A DNA stretch of 35,807 nucleotides from Thiomargarita sp. (GTDB lineage Bacteria; Pseudomonadota; Gammaproteobacteria; Beggiatoales; Beggiatoaceae). The translations under genes were made by a program, and so were the position numbers. This document shows, piece by piece, positions 1 through 9,700 of the stretch; the first letter of the stretch is position 1; the number at the start of each line of letters is the position of its first letter. The stretch is from positions 1 to 35,807 of the forward strand of contig DYRG01000007.1 of NCBI GenBank assembly GCA_020718845.1, given 5' to 3'. The notes under the pieces were generated by a model, which did not search any database, was not told the DNA's origin, and saw only the letters and a list, made by a program, of their open reading frames with translations.

Positions 1-864
1 GAGCACAAAGAAACGGTTGCACAAAAAGCCATTTTAGAGCATTTGTACGGTGGTTTAAAACCCATTATTGACAAACATCCCGATATTTTCAAAAAAATGA
101 AAAATTATGAAAAAACATGGACTTGTCAAATCGGAAGTTTAGGAAGTGGCAATCATTTTATTGAATTATGTTTGGATGAAAATCAAGATGTGTGGGTGAT
201 GTTACATTCGGGAAGTCGAGGGATTGGAAATGTGATTGGAAATCATTTCATTTCTTTAGCCAAAAAAGATATGGAACGATTACAAATTCAATTACCGCAT
301 CGTGATTTGGCGTATTTCAATGAAGGTGCGCAATATTTTGATGATTATGTAGAAGCCGTGCATTGGGCGCAGGATTATGCAATGGAAAACCGTCGTCAAA
401 TGATGCAGTTGCTCTTAAATTCTTTACAAAAAACCTTAAAGCCATTTCAAATAACTCAAGAAGCAATTAATTGTCATCATAATTACGTTAATATTGAGGA
501 ACATTTTGGAGAAAAAGTCTTTTTAACGCGAAAAGGTGCAATTAGTGCGAGAAATGGAGAATTAGGCATTATCCCAGGTAGCATGGGAGCAAAATCTTAT
601 ATTGTTCGCGGTAAAGGAAATGAAGAATCTTTTTGTTCGTGTTCTCACGGCGCGGGTAGAAAAATGAGCCGAACTGAAGCCAGAAAACGCTTTAGTTACA
701 GAGATTTAGAAAAACAAACTTTGGGCGTAGAATGTAGAAAAGATAATGGTGTTTTAGATGAAATTCCTGCGGCTTACAAAGACATCGACCAAGTCATGGC
801 ATTTCAAACTGACTTAGTCGAAGCAGTGCACACTTTAAAACAAATCATTTGTGTGAAAGGTTAA
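1..864 (+). CDS. rtcB: RNA-splicing ligase RtcB (3' part, truncated by window edge)
   Basis: RtcB joins RNA 2',3'-cyclic phosphate (3'-phosphate) ends to 5'-OH ends using GTP and Mn2+, in RNA repair or tRNA healing. The reading frame is open from base 1 (E-H-K-E-T-V...), so the TTG at 43 is not the start; the real start lies upstream. About 287 residues remain of a family of roughly 408. Visible family motifs are GSGNHFIEL and MLHSGSRGIGN (metal binding), NCHHNYV, PGSMGAKSYIVRG, and CSHGAGR with the GMP-accepting His at 646-648. The C-terminus, ending VCVKG-like (ICVKG), is very close to E. coli RtcB as I recall it. A hairpin terminator follows. No rtcA or rtcR is seen, but the upstream side is outside the window. 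Confidence 0.95.
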   Translation, partial: EHKETVAQKAILEHLYGGLKPIIDKHPDIFKKMKNYEKTWTCQIGSLGSGNHFIELCLDENQDVWVMLHSGSRGIGNVIGNHFISLAKKDMERLQIQLPHRDLAYFNEGAQYFDDYVEAVHWAQDYAMENRRQMMQLLLNSLQKTLKPFQITQEAINCHHNYVNIEEHFGEKVFLTRKGAISARNGELGIIPGSMGAKSYIVRGKGNEESFCSCSHGAGRKMSRTEARKRFSYRDLEKQTLGVECRKDNGVLDEIPAAYKDIDQVMAFQTDLVEAVHTLKQIICVKG

Positions 865-873
865 ATGTAAAAC

Positions 874-910
874 AACCTACTAAATTGTGGAATTCAGTAG
901 GTTATTTTTT
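874..910. terminator. Bidirectional intrinsic terminator between rtcB and rsxA
   Basis: AACCTACT (874-881) pairs with AGTAGGTT (896-903). The inner AATT/AATT pairing extends the stem past one mismatch to a GTGG loop. A T-run follows on the plus strand. The hairpin lies 10 bases after the rtcB stop and just past the rsxA stop at 918, so it can serve both convergent genes. Confidence 0.8.
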
Positions 911-917
911 AATAAAA

Positions 918-1496
918 TCAATGAGTTGCTAAACCCGCAAAACCCATAAATGCCAACGCTAACAATCCCGCTGTGATAAACGCGATTGGCATTCCAGAAA
1001 AGAGCGCGGGCACTTGCGAACGACTTAACCGCTCGCGCATCCCCGCAAACATCACCATCACCACAGTAAAACCTAATGCCGTCCCAAAACCCGCCAATAA
1101 ACTTTGGATAAAGCTATAATTTTCTTGAATATTTAACAACGCAACGCCTAAAACCGCGCAATTTGTGGTAATTAATGGCAAAAATATCCCTAAAACCTGA
1201 TATAAAGTCGGTGAAATTTTACGGATCACCATTTCGGTAAATTGAACGGTCGCGGCAATCACCAAAATGAAAGAAATAATTCTAAGATATTCAATTTCCA
1301 AAGGTTTTAACAACCCAAATTCGATAATCCACGCCGCCGCCGCCGCGACCGTCAACACAAACGTTGTCGCAAAGCTCAAGCCGATTGCACTATCGATTTT
1401 TTGGGAAACCCCCATAAACGAGCACAATCCCAAAAATTTAACTAAAACAATGTTATTCACCAACACTGTCCCAATGAGCAACATCAAATAATCCAT
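918..1496 (-). CDS. rsxA: Electron transport complex subunit RsxA/RnfA
   Basis: RsxA/RnfA is one of the membrane-core subunits of the Rnf/Rsx complex, which couples ferredoxin/NADH electron transfer to ion movement; in E. coli it resets SoxR. The 192-residue protein (family about 193) has about six hydrophobic helices. It carries the typical N-terminus [15 protein letters not shown] and [12 protein letters not shown], and the [14 protein letters not shown] segment with a conserved Cys that holds an iron-sulfur cluster in the family. A GAGG ribosome-binding site (about 1504-1507) precedes the ATG. The oddity is that rnfB, C, D, G and E do not follow: the next gene is convergent rtcB, with a terminator between. 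It is therefore a solitary gene here. Identity is secure from sequence; its partners must be elsewhere or missing. Confidence 0.93.
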   Translation of the reverse strand: MDYLMLLIGTVLVNNIVLVKFLGLCSFMGVSQKIDSAIGLSFATTFVLTVAAAAAWIIEFGLLKPLEIEYLRIISFILVIAATVQFTEMVIRKISPTLYQVLGIFLPLITTNCAVLGVALLNIQENYSFIQSLLAGFGTALGFTVVMVMFAGMRERLSRSQVPALFSGMPIAFITAGLLALAFMGFAGLATH

Positions 1497-1730
1497 AATA
1501 AACCTCTATTTTTAATAGCATTTTTATCTCATTTAGCACAAAATATGCCGCGATTTTTTGTTATTTAACCGTCTGATTTAATTAATAAAAATCTATATGC
1601 TCAACGGAGGTTTCCAAACAAAAAAAGATTATTGTCTTAAAACTTACAACACAAATCTTTAGCTATTCTTAGAGGAAAAAGGATTAGAAAATGTTATCAA
1701 TTTCATAAGAGCATTACCGAAAATAATTCA

Positions 1731-1764
1731 AAAAAAACCCCGAATTCAATGAACTCGGGGTTTT
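1731..1764 (-). terminator. Intrinsic terminator of the cco operon
   Basis: AAAACCCCGA (1734-1743) pairs with TCGGGGTTTT (1755-1764). On the minus strand this is a GC-rich stem followed by a run of T (plus-strand A run from 1731). It sits 23 bases past the ccoP stop. The rest of the 1497-1786 gap is AT-rich; apart from the rsxA ribosome-binding site I see nothing in it. Confidence 0.88.
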
Positions 1765-1786
1765 ATAAAAAGCGCAGTTAAATTAG

Positions 1787-2725
1787 TTACTTAGCTGGAG
1801 TTTGAGATAAACTAAATACATAAGCAGCTAATAAATGCACCTTGGCATCACCTAAAAACTCACCGTGCGCAGGCATTACACCAGCACGACCTTTGGCAAT
1901 GGATTCGATAACGGTTTCACGTTTGCCGCCATATAACCAAATTTCGTCGGTTAAATTGGGCGCGCCTAACGCTGCCATACCTTTTCCATCAACGCCGTGA
2001 CAACCAGAGCAAATGGCAAATTTTTCTTTACCTTGAGCGGCTAATTCGGCGTTCACGTCTTTGCGATTGCTTAAACTTAGGACGTATTCAGCAACTGCTT
2101 TAACGCCATCATCGCCACCTAAGGTATCTTTCCACGCGACCATTCCTGCGGAATTTTTGCCTTTGGAGATGACTTCTTCGATGGTTTTGGGGTCGCTACC
2201 GTATAGCCAATCGTTATCACGCAGATTTGGGAATCCCGTTGAGCCTTTTGCGTCAGAACCGTGACAAACCGTGCAATAGGTCATGAACAAACGTTCGCCC
2301 ATTTTAACGGCTTTTTGGTTCTTCACGAGTTCTTCAACGGGGGTATTTTTATGTTCCTCAAACATAGGACCATAAGTGCTTTCTGCGTTGTTCATTTCGA
2401 TATTGTATTGGACGTACTGATCTTGTTTAAGGAGACCTTGAAAGTTTCCTAGTCCTGGGTACAAAGCCAAATAAACGATTGCAAAATACAAGGTGATATA
2501 GAACATATTCAGCCACCATTTGGGTAGCGGATTGTTATATTCTTGCAAGTCACCATCCCAAGTGTGACCCATTGTTTCGGTATTGCCATGTTCGTCTTGT
2601 TTGGCTGGGGGACTTTTGCCTAACCAGATGATTAAAGCAAAGCAAGCAGCAATACTCAACACGGTAATAACAATAATGTACCAATTCCAAAACTCACTAA
2701 CAAATAAGTTGCTGTAATCAGGCAT
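1787..2725 (-). CDS. ccoP: cbb3-type cytochrome c oxidase subunit III (di-heme c)
   Basis: CcoP is the di-heme c subunit that takes electrons from soluble or membrane c cytochromes and passes them through CcoO to the CcoN catalytic site. The 312-residue protein has an N-terminal membrane helix (about 15-35) and a second hydrophobic segment (about 71-90), as in the longer CcoP type. Two periplasmic cytochrome c domains follow, with heme motifs CTVCH (151-155) and CSGCH (239-243). Likely axial Met residues are M195 (AGMVAW) and M284 (GVMPAH). Its ATG overlaps the ccoQ end by 8 bases, and a terminator follows. It is the last gene of ccoNOQP. Confidence 0.96.
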   Translation of the reverse strand: MPDYSNLFVSEFWNWYIIVITVLSIAACFALIIWLGKSPPAKQDEHGNTETMGHTWDGDLQEYNNPLPKWWLNMFYITLYFAIVYLALYPGLGNFQGLLKQDQYVQYNIEMNNAESTYGPMFEEHKNTPVEELVKNQKAVKMGERLFMTYCTVCHGSDAKGSTGFPNLRDNDWLYGSDPKTIEEVISKGKNSAGMVAWKDTLGGDDGVKAVAEYVLSLSNRKDVNAELAAQGKEKFAICSGCHGVDGKGMAALGAPNLTDEIWLYGGKRETVIESIAKGRAGVMPAHGEFLGDAKVHLLAAYVFSLSQTPAK

Positions 2726-2921
2726 GTTTATTCTCCTGTGGGGATTTCATAGAACCTTTTGGGGCATTCAACCCCTCGTCTTCATCGAAAGGTAGATGAG
2801 CGGCTTCGTCGAAAGTAGAACTGCGTTTGCTAAAAGTCCACAACAAAATACCTACAAACACCACAAACACCACGACCGACCAAATCGGGTTGAAGATTGC
2901 GTAAAAGGATTCTAGTGACAT
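2718..2921 (-). CDS. ccoQ: cbb3-type oxidase small subunit CcoQ
   Basis: CcoQ is a small single-span membrane protein that stabilises the cbb3 complex. The product has 67 residues, with one hydrophobic helix at about 13-29 (IWSVVVFVVFVGILLW), then a basic KRSS and an acidic tail (FDEDEG) typical of the family. It lies 3 bases after ccoO and overlaps ccoP by 8 bases, which suggests translational coupling. Identity rests as much on position between ccoO and ccoP as on sequence. Confidence 0.9.
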   Translation of the reverse strand: MSLESFYAIFNPIWSVVVFVVFVGILLWTFSKRSSTFDEAAHLPFDEDEGLNAPKGSMKSPQENKHA

Positions 2922-2924
2922 CCC

Positions 2925-3539
2925 TTATCTCCGTTGTTTAACGGCTGTTCCCAGCCCTTGTAGATAAGCGACTACCGCTTCGAGCTCCGTTTTGCCTTTG
3001 ATGGCTTCGGGGGCTTTAGCAATGTCGTCGTCGGTATAAGGTACGCCTAAAAACTTCATCGCATTCAATTTAGCTTGAATGCCATTTTCGTCGAGTTTAG
3101 CGTCCGCCAACCAAGGATAACTTGGCATGATAGATTCTGGCACAACATCACGAGGGTTGTTTAAATGTGCAATGTGCCAAGCGTCGCTGTAACGACCGCC
3201 CACGCGAGCTAAGTCGGGACCTGTCCGTTTTGAACCCCATTGAAAGGGATGGTCATAAACAAACTCACCCGCCACAGAGTAATGCCCGTAACGTTCGGTT
3301 TCAGCGCGGAACGGACGAATCATTTGTGAATGACATAAATAGCATCCTTCACGAATATAAACATCACGACCCTCTAGTTGCAATGCAGTGTAAGGTTTCA
3401 AGCCTTCGACTGGTTGAGTGGTACTTTTCATAAAGAACAAAGGAACAATTTGAACTAATCCTCCAACACTGACAACTATGAGGATCAAGATCACCATTAG
3501 ACCAATATTCTTTTCGACTGTTTCATGTGCCGCAGCCAT
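2925..3539 (-). CDS. ccoO: cbb3-type cytochrome c oxidase subunit II (mono-heme c)
   Basis: CcoO is the membrane-anchored mono-heme cytochrome c subunit that relays electrons from CcoP to CcoN. The 204-residue protein (family about 200) has one N-terminal helix (about 12-36). The periplasmic heme domain carries CYLCH at 66-70 in the family-typical setting [16 protein letters not shown]. The likely axial Met is M138 in [28 protein letters not shown] is also characteristic. The gene lies between ccoN (18-base gap) and ccoQ in the standard order. Confidence 0.96.
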   Translation of the reverse strand: MAAAHETVEKNIGLMVILILIVVSVGGLVQIVPLFFMKSTTQPVEGLKPYTALQLEGRDVYIREGCYLCHSQMIRPFRAETERYGHYSVAGEFVYDHPFQWGSKRTGPDLARVGGRYSDAWHIAHLNNPRDVVPESIMPSYPWLADAKLDENGIQAKLNAMKFLGVPYTDDDIAKAPEAIKGKTELEAVVAYLQGLGTAVKQRR

Positions 3540-3557
3540 CTTGTTTTAACTCCTCAA

Positions 3558-4976
3558 TTAGTGCGCGTGAGCAGGTTCTGGAATGGCAGCTTCAACTGTT
3601 TTTGCACCTTTGATGGTCATAAAAATATTGAACGCCATAATGCACATACCTGTTAAAAATAACAAACCGCCTAAGAATCGCATTGCATAGAAAGGGTGCA
3701 TCGCTTGAACAGATTCAATAAAGCTGTAAGTCAATGTTCCGTCTTCATTTACTGCACGCCACATTAAGCCTTGCATAATGCCAGAAACCCACATTGATGT
3801 AATGTAGAAAATAATCCCGACGGTTGCAATCCAGAAATGCCATTCAACTAATGCTAAGCTATAAAGTTCACGGTTAAATAAACGAGGAATTAAGTAATAC
3901 ATACTTCCCATTGTTACTAAACCCACCCAACCTAATGCGCCAGAGTGAACGTGACCTACCGTCCAATCGGTGTAGTGAGAAAGTGCATTCACTGATTTAA
4001 TTGCCATCATTGGACCTTCAAAGGTCGACATACCATAGAAAGACAACGAAACAATTAAGAAACGCATAATAGGATCAGTACGAAGTTTCTCCCACGCACC
4101 TGATAACGTCATGATTCCATTGATCATTCCACCCCAAGAAGGCGCTAATAAAATCAACGACATCACCATCCCTAAAGATTGTGCCCAATCGGGTAATGCG
4201 GTGTAATGCAAATGGTGAGGACCCGCCCAAATATAGGTGAAAATCAACGCCCAAAAATGCACGATCGATAAACGATAAGAATAAACTGGACGACCTGCTT
4301 GTTTAGGTACAAAGTAATACATCATGCCTAAAAAGCCCGCAGTTAAGAAAAAACCAACCGCGTTATGACCATACCACCATTGCACCATCGCATCTTGCGC
4401 GCCCGCATACACGGAGTAAGATTTGGTTAATGAAACAGGAATCGCTAAATTATTGAAAATATGCAACATTGCAATGGTCAAAATGAACGCGCCATAAAAC
4501 CAGTTTGCAACATAAATGTGAGGCGTTTTACGTTTAACAATTGTTCCAAAGAAAACAACCGCATACGCAACCCATACGAAGGTAATTAAAACATCAACAG
4601 GCCATTCTAATTCAGCATATTCTCTACTTTCGGTGATCCCTAAAGGTAAAGTGATCGCCGCTAACACGATGACCACTTGCCAACCCCAAAAGGTGAACGC
4701 CGCTAAACCGTCTGAAAACAAACGTGTGTGACAAGTCCGTTGGACAACGTAATAAGAGGTCGCAAATAACGCCGAACCCCCAAACGCAAAAATCACCGCA
4801 TTGGTATGCAGTGGACGCAACCGCCCGAACGTAATCCAAGGCAAGTCAAAGTTTAACCAAGGCCACGCCAATTCTGCCGCAACGTACACCCCGACCGCCA
4901 TCCCAACAATTCCCCAGACAATAGTCATAATGGCAAATTGTCGGACGACTTTGTAATTATAAGTGGCTTCAGCCAT
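3558..4976 (-). CDS. ccoN: cbb3-type cytochrome c oxidase catalytic subunit I
   Basis: CcoN reduces O2 at a heme b3-CuB centre and pumps protons; cbb3 enzymes work at low oxygen. The 472-residue protein is highly hydrophobic with about 12 helices. Expected ligands are visible: H57 (RPLHTNA) and H344 for low-spin heme b, H342 (GHVHSG) for heme b3, and H204 (WWYGHN) with H254/H255 (AGPHHLHY) for CuB. A strong AGGAGG site precedes the ATG. It is the first gene of ccoNOQP. The FNR-type promoter 230 bases upstream implies induction under oxygen limitation. The maturation gene ccoS is about 15 kb away at 20371. Confidence 0.97.
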   Translation of the reverse strand: MAEATYNYKVVRQFAIMTIVWGIVGMAVGVYVAAELAWPWLNFDLPWITFGRLRPLHTNAVIFAFGGSALFATSYYVVQRTCHTRLFSDGLAAFTFWGWQVVIVLAAITLPLGITESREYAELEWPVDVLITFVWVAYAVVFFGTIVKRKTPHIYVANWFYGAFILTIAMLHIFNNLAIPVSLTKSYSVYAGAQDAMVQWWYGHNAVGFFLTAGFLGMMYYFVPKQAGRPVYSYRLSIVHFWALIFTYIWAGPHHLHYTALPDWAQSLGMVMSLILLAPSWGGMINGIMTLSGAWEKLRTDPIMRFLIVSLSFYGMSTFEGPMMAIKSVNALSHYTDWTVGHVHSGALGWVGLVTMGSMYYLIPRLFNRELYSLALVEWHFWIATVGIIFYITSMWVSGIMQGLMWRAVNEDGTLTYSFIESVQAMHPFYAMRFLGGLLFLTGMCIMAFNIFMTIKGAKTVEAAIPEPAHAH

Positions 4977-5207
4977 TCTACCTCCTACAAAGAGTCTTAA
5001 TACAGTGGAAAAATTCCCATTACCGCCGACTAAATAACATTTCTTGATAGAGTTGATTTACTAAAAACCTTCCCCATCAACCTCCATACTCTATTATGAA
5101 AGGCTAAATAACTTTATAACTTATGTTAAGTTTTTGTGTCCCTTGCCACATCCCTTAAATATCCCTAAATATAAAATAAACTCAACAAAATCAATTCATT
5201 AAAAAAT

Positions 5208-5249
5208 ATATTAGAATGCAAAAAATTATACCTGTTTGATTTATATCAA
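5208..5249 (-). promoter_or_regulatory. FNR/ANR-type site with class II spaced -10 upstream of ccoN
   Basis: TTGATTTATATCAA at 5236-5249 matches the FNR consensus TTGAT-N4-ATCAA in every fixed position. On the minus strand a TAATAT hexamer lies at 5213-5208, exactly where a -10 belongs if the FNR site is centred at -41.5; this puts transcription start near 5201. Only ccoN lies downstream, because the gene on the other side (5310-6758) also runs minus and ends there. The leader would be about 225 bases. I see no other clear element in the rest of the 4977-5309 gap beyond the ccoN ribosome-binding site. Confidence 0.82.
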
Positions 5250-5309
5250 AAAATCACTATCCATGTAATGCGAATCAAGACAAAAAATTATTAAGAAACT
5301 TCAGAGAAT

Positions 5310-6758
5310 TCACGACAAATAATACTCAGCAATTTGGCGAAGTTGACGAATTTGCATATTATTTGCGAGCGTTTTAATATGATCTGTGACTTCGCTTAAT
5401 TCGGGAATACATTCTTTTAAGTTTTCACTAAAAGTTAAAATCCCTTCTATATCTCCTAATATAACCATTTCATGAAATGTTGTCGCAAAGGTTGGTTTAA
5501 ACAAAGATTTATACTCTTTCCAATTACCCATTTGTTTTATGTGCGGATCAACTGTAAACGAATTAGTTGTTTGATAATGATCAGACGTATTAAAAACAAC
5601 TTGCTTAATATCTTGTTGATTTAATTGATTTTCTTGTGCAGGCAATATAAAATAAAATAAACTTCCTTCACCAACACAGCTTTCAATTCCAACCTCTCCA
5701 CCTAATTTTTTTGCAATCCGTTTTACAATCGCTAAACCTAACCCGTGACCTTCCGCATCCATTGTATCTGCCAATCGAGTAAATGGATTAAATAATTTCG
5801 CTTTTGCTTCCTGCGTTAAACCTTTTCCATTATCGCGCACCCAGAAACGTATTTTCTTATCTTCTTGCAATGTCGCACCAATGGTTATTTTTGGAGGACG
5901 ACCACCATATTTCAAAGCATTGCTCAAATAATTTGCCCAAATCTCTGCTACCCAAGGCGCATAACCTAATGCAATAGGTAAAGTAGTGGTTTTTTGTAAT
6001 TCACCATCATATTGTTTAAACAAATGTGACAAACGATATTCCACTTGTTCAATGATTTCATTCATATTAATGGGCGCAGCTTCTATTTTTTGTTGTCCAA
6101 TTCGCGCTAATAGCAATAATGATTCAATAATTTCAAACATTTGCTGACCCGCACGAATAACCGATTGTAATTGATCGACACTTTCAAAATCTAATTCTGA
6201 ATGACGCTTTAAAACCATATCCGTCATTCCTAAAATTAAATTTAAAGGATTTTTCAAATCATGAGCAACCATGTAAGAAAACGCATCCAATTGATCATTT
6301 TTGGTTTTTAATTCTTCATTTTTAGCAGCTAATTCTTGATGACGTTCTAATAAGTTTTTATTGCTTTCTTGTAACGCTTTCTTTAATTTTTGCATAGTTA
6401 AATGCGTGCGGATTCTCGCCAAGGCTTCTTCATTTTGAATTGGCTTAGTAATATAATCAACTGCACCTAAATTGAAACCTGTAATTTTATTATTTATATC
6501 GTTTAATGCGGTCATAAAAATAATAGGAATATCACGAGTTTGCTCTAACGCTTTTAATTGCGCACAAACCTCAAATCCATTCATATCTGGCATCATAATG
6601 TCTAATAAAATCAAATCAGGCAATTCATCAGTAGCAATGTCTAAACCTGTTTGTCCATCTTCAGCAATTAAAACCTCAAACCCTTGACGATTTAACATTC
6701 GAAAAAGCATTTGTAAGTTTTCATGAATATCGTCAACTAAAAGTATTTTTTCAGCCAT
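5310..6758 (-). CDS. Receiver-first sensor histidine kinase (REC-HisKA-HATPase)
   Basis: This 482-residue soluble signalling protein has an unusual order: receiver first, kinase second. The receiver (about 3-118) has acidic D9/D10, phospho-acceptor D53 (LLDIMMPD), T83 and K105. A coiled coil (about 120-157) leads to HisKA with H166 (YMVAHDLKNPL). The ATPase has N280, DNGKG (309-313) and GHGLGL (337-342). There is no membrane helix, so input probably comes by phosphotransfer to the receiver. A 50-residue C-terminal module (431-480) matches the tail of the kinase encoded just upstream, 22 bases away in the same operon; the two probably work in one relay. An AAGGAGA site precedes the ATG. No DNA-binding output domain is present. 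Confidence 0.92.
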   Translation of the reverse strand: MAEKILLVDDIHENLQMLFRMLNRQGFEVLIAEDGQTGLDIATDELPDLILLDIMMPDMNGFEVCAQLKALEQTRDIPIIFMTALNDINNKITGFNLGAVDYITKPIQNEEALARIRTHLTMQKLKKALQESNKNLLERHQELAAKNEELKTKNDQLDAFSYMVAHDLKNPLNLILGMTDMVLKRHSELDFESVDQLQSVIRAGQQMFEIIESLLLLARIGQQKIEAAPINMNEIIEQVEYRLSHLFKQYDGELQKTTTLPIALGYAPWVAEIWANYLSNALKYGGRPPKITIGATLQEDKKIRFWVRDNGKGLTQEAKAKLFNPFTRLADTMDAEGHGLGLAIVKRIAKKLGGEVGIESCVGEGSLFYFILPAQENQLNQQDIKQVVFNTSDHYQTTNSFTVDPHIKQMGNWKEYKSLFKPTFATTFHEMVILGDIEGILTFSENLKECIPELSEVTDHIKTLANNMQIRQLRQIAEYYLS

Positions 6759-6780
6759 TTGAAAACTCTCCTTGTTTGTG

Positions 6781-9700
6781 TTACTTGTTATAAAGATTGA
6801 GTAAATTTTTAAGTTTAGCTAATTGAAAATTATCTGCTAAAAATTTAACCTTTTCTGCAAAGGCGATTAACTCAATGTTTTGATTTGATAAATTATCAAC
6901 AAATTCAATTAATTGCTTAACTTTTCCTTTCTTTGTTAAGATTAAAAGATGTTTAATATCTTCTATCTGCGGTGCAACTAATAAATCGGATTCGGCGGTT
7001 AAAATTTGCGGTGTTTCTTTTGCAAGTGAAATTTGAAGATTATTATCAGATATTGTTACCAAAGTTTGATTCATCGATAATAAAGGTATTTCAAAATAAA
7101 ATTCACTTCCTTTTTGAGGAATACTTTTCACTTTTAGCTCACCTTTCATTAAAGAAACTAAATTTTTACTAATTGGTAATCCTAATCCAGTTCCTTCTGC
7201 TTTTTGATGAGGATTTCCCACTTGTAAAAAAGGCTCAAAAATGACTTCTAATTGATTTTTTAAAATACCGCAACCCGTATCTAAAACACCAAAAGTTGCT
7301 TGATCATTTGCATAACTCACTTGCAAAATAATGTTACCCTTATTTGTGAATTTAACAGCATTACTTAATAAATTAAGCAAAATTTGTCGCAAACGTTTCT
7401 CATCTGCTTTTACAATTTGAGGCAACGGCGTTAAAGCATCAAACTTTAATTTCAAACCTTTGCTTTCTGCACGCATTTTGAACAAATCAGTAATACTTTC
7501 TAAAAAATTTGGGAAATTAAAAGTTGTAAATACTAATTCCAATTTGCTCGCTTCAATTTTTGAGAAATCTAACACATCATTTATAAGCATTAATAAATGT
7601 TCACCACTACGTTGAATGATTTCAATTCCACTACGTTGATCTAATGTTAAATGCTCATCATCACTTAACAAAATTTGCGCATAACCTAAAATACCATTTA
7701 AAGGAGTTCGTAATTCGTGACTAATGCTTGCAATAAAAGTGCTTTTTGCTTGATTAGTTCTTTCGGCAAGTTCTTTTGCCATTTTCAAAAGAGATTCCGC
7801 TTTCTTATGTTCTGTAATATCAGTTACAATAATAATTAAATGCTCTTCACCATTATATGATAAAGCAGTTGCAGAAATATCAATCCATAAGGTTTTTCCA
7901 TACTTATTTAGCATTTTACTTTCTAAACGATAACCTTTAATTTTTCCTCGACTGAGTTCCGCATGAAAATCTTGAATTTGTTTAACTTGTTCAAAAGGAA
8001 ATTCTAAATAGTTTTGACTTTTAATTTCTTCAGCATTAAATCCAGTCATTTCTAAATAATAACGATTAACTTTTAAAACCTGTCCTTTTTTATTAATAGT
8101 TAAAATTCCAATCGACGCATATTCAAATAATGCTTTTAAACGACTTTCACTTGCTTTTAACGCATCTAACGCATTTTTTTGCTCAGTAATATCCCAGCTT
8201 GATCCAATGTAACCATTAAACTGATGATCATCACGATAACGCGCAACGCCTTTATCTAAAATCCAACGATATTCTCCATCATGTCGACGCACTCGACATT
8301 CTATACTAAATGTTTTGTGTTCAATAGCTGAATTTTTATAAGTTTCTATATAAGAATTTAAATCATCAGGATGTAAATAACATCTCCAACCAGAACCTAA
8401 TTGTTTTTCTAAGGGTGTTCCAGTAAATTCAATCCATGCTTTATTAAAATAAGTTGCTCGTCCAATTGTATCACTTACCCAAATCATAACTGGTGCAGAA
8501 TCAGCCATTAACCGAAAACGTCGTTCACTTTCTAAAACCGCTAATTCAGCTTGTTTTCGTTGAGAAATATCCTGCATTGTACCAAAAATATGGGTTACTT
8601 TTCCATAACTATTTACTCTCGTACTTCCAAATGATTGCACATAATGAACTTTACCATCGGGATGTTTGACTCTAAATTCTAAATCAAATGATTTTCCAGA
8701 ATTAATTGTTTGTTGCAATACTACCATTAATAAAGCTCGATCGTGAGGATGAATAGCTTGATTAAATTGATCAACTGAAATGCGTTGTATTGGGGTTGGA
8801 GAAATCCCAAAAGTACGGAATACTTCTGGCGATAATTCAATATCTTGTTCTTCTAATATCCATTCCCATTGTCCTAATTGAGCAATGCGCTGTGTTTCTA
8901 ACAAACGGGTTTTGTGTTCTTGTAATAATGCTTCGGTATTTTTAAATGCAGAAATATCGGTAACAACCGCTAATTTAGCAACTTTTTTCTCATCCCAAAT
9001 AATGGTGCGTTCTTGAAAATACAACCAACGTTTAGATTGCGCATGAAAATACTCTCGATGCTGTAGACGTTGATTAAGATTTGGGGTTTCTAAAGTTTCA
9101 CAAAAAGAACACGGATTTTCTTGCCCGGGAAAAATAGTTTTCCAACACGTTTGTCCTAATAATGATTCACTACTTAAAATCGTTTTTGCGGATCGATTTG
9201 CAAATAAAATTTTATGATTATAGATATCAACCACATAAATAAATGAATCAATGCTATCAAGCACCGTTACAAATCGTTCGTGAGCAAGTTTTAATTTGTC
9301 TTCAGCAGTTTTTCTTTCAGTTATTTCTTCACAACAACCTAAAATTCCAATCACTTTTCCTTCAATATCTCGCAAAGGTAATCGAGTGGTATTTAACCAA
9401 CCTTGTTTTCCATCGACTCGGAGATAAGATTCAATGCGATGGTAATCGGGAATATCTTCATTTAAAACTGCCTGTTCTATTTCTTCAATTGCTTGAGAAT
9501 CTTCACGCCATGCTAAATCTTTATTATAAAAACCAACAAGTTGCTGAGGCGATTGCATTCCAACGGTGCACGCAAATGGTAAATTACATCCTAAGAATTG
9601 TAATTGGTTATTCTTCCAAAAAACTAATAACGGAATGTTATCTAATAATGAACGTAAAAAGGTTTCTTGTTCGCGTAATTTTCGAGTGCGTTCTTCAACC

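Noticed and set aside
1602-1730. AT-rich stretch between rsxA and ccoP that looked like a decayed gene (GGAGG followed by short open frames)
   Set aside because: All frames are broken within a few codons and no family is recognisable.
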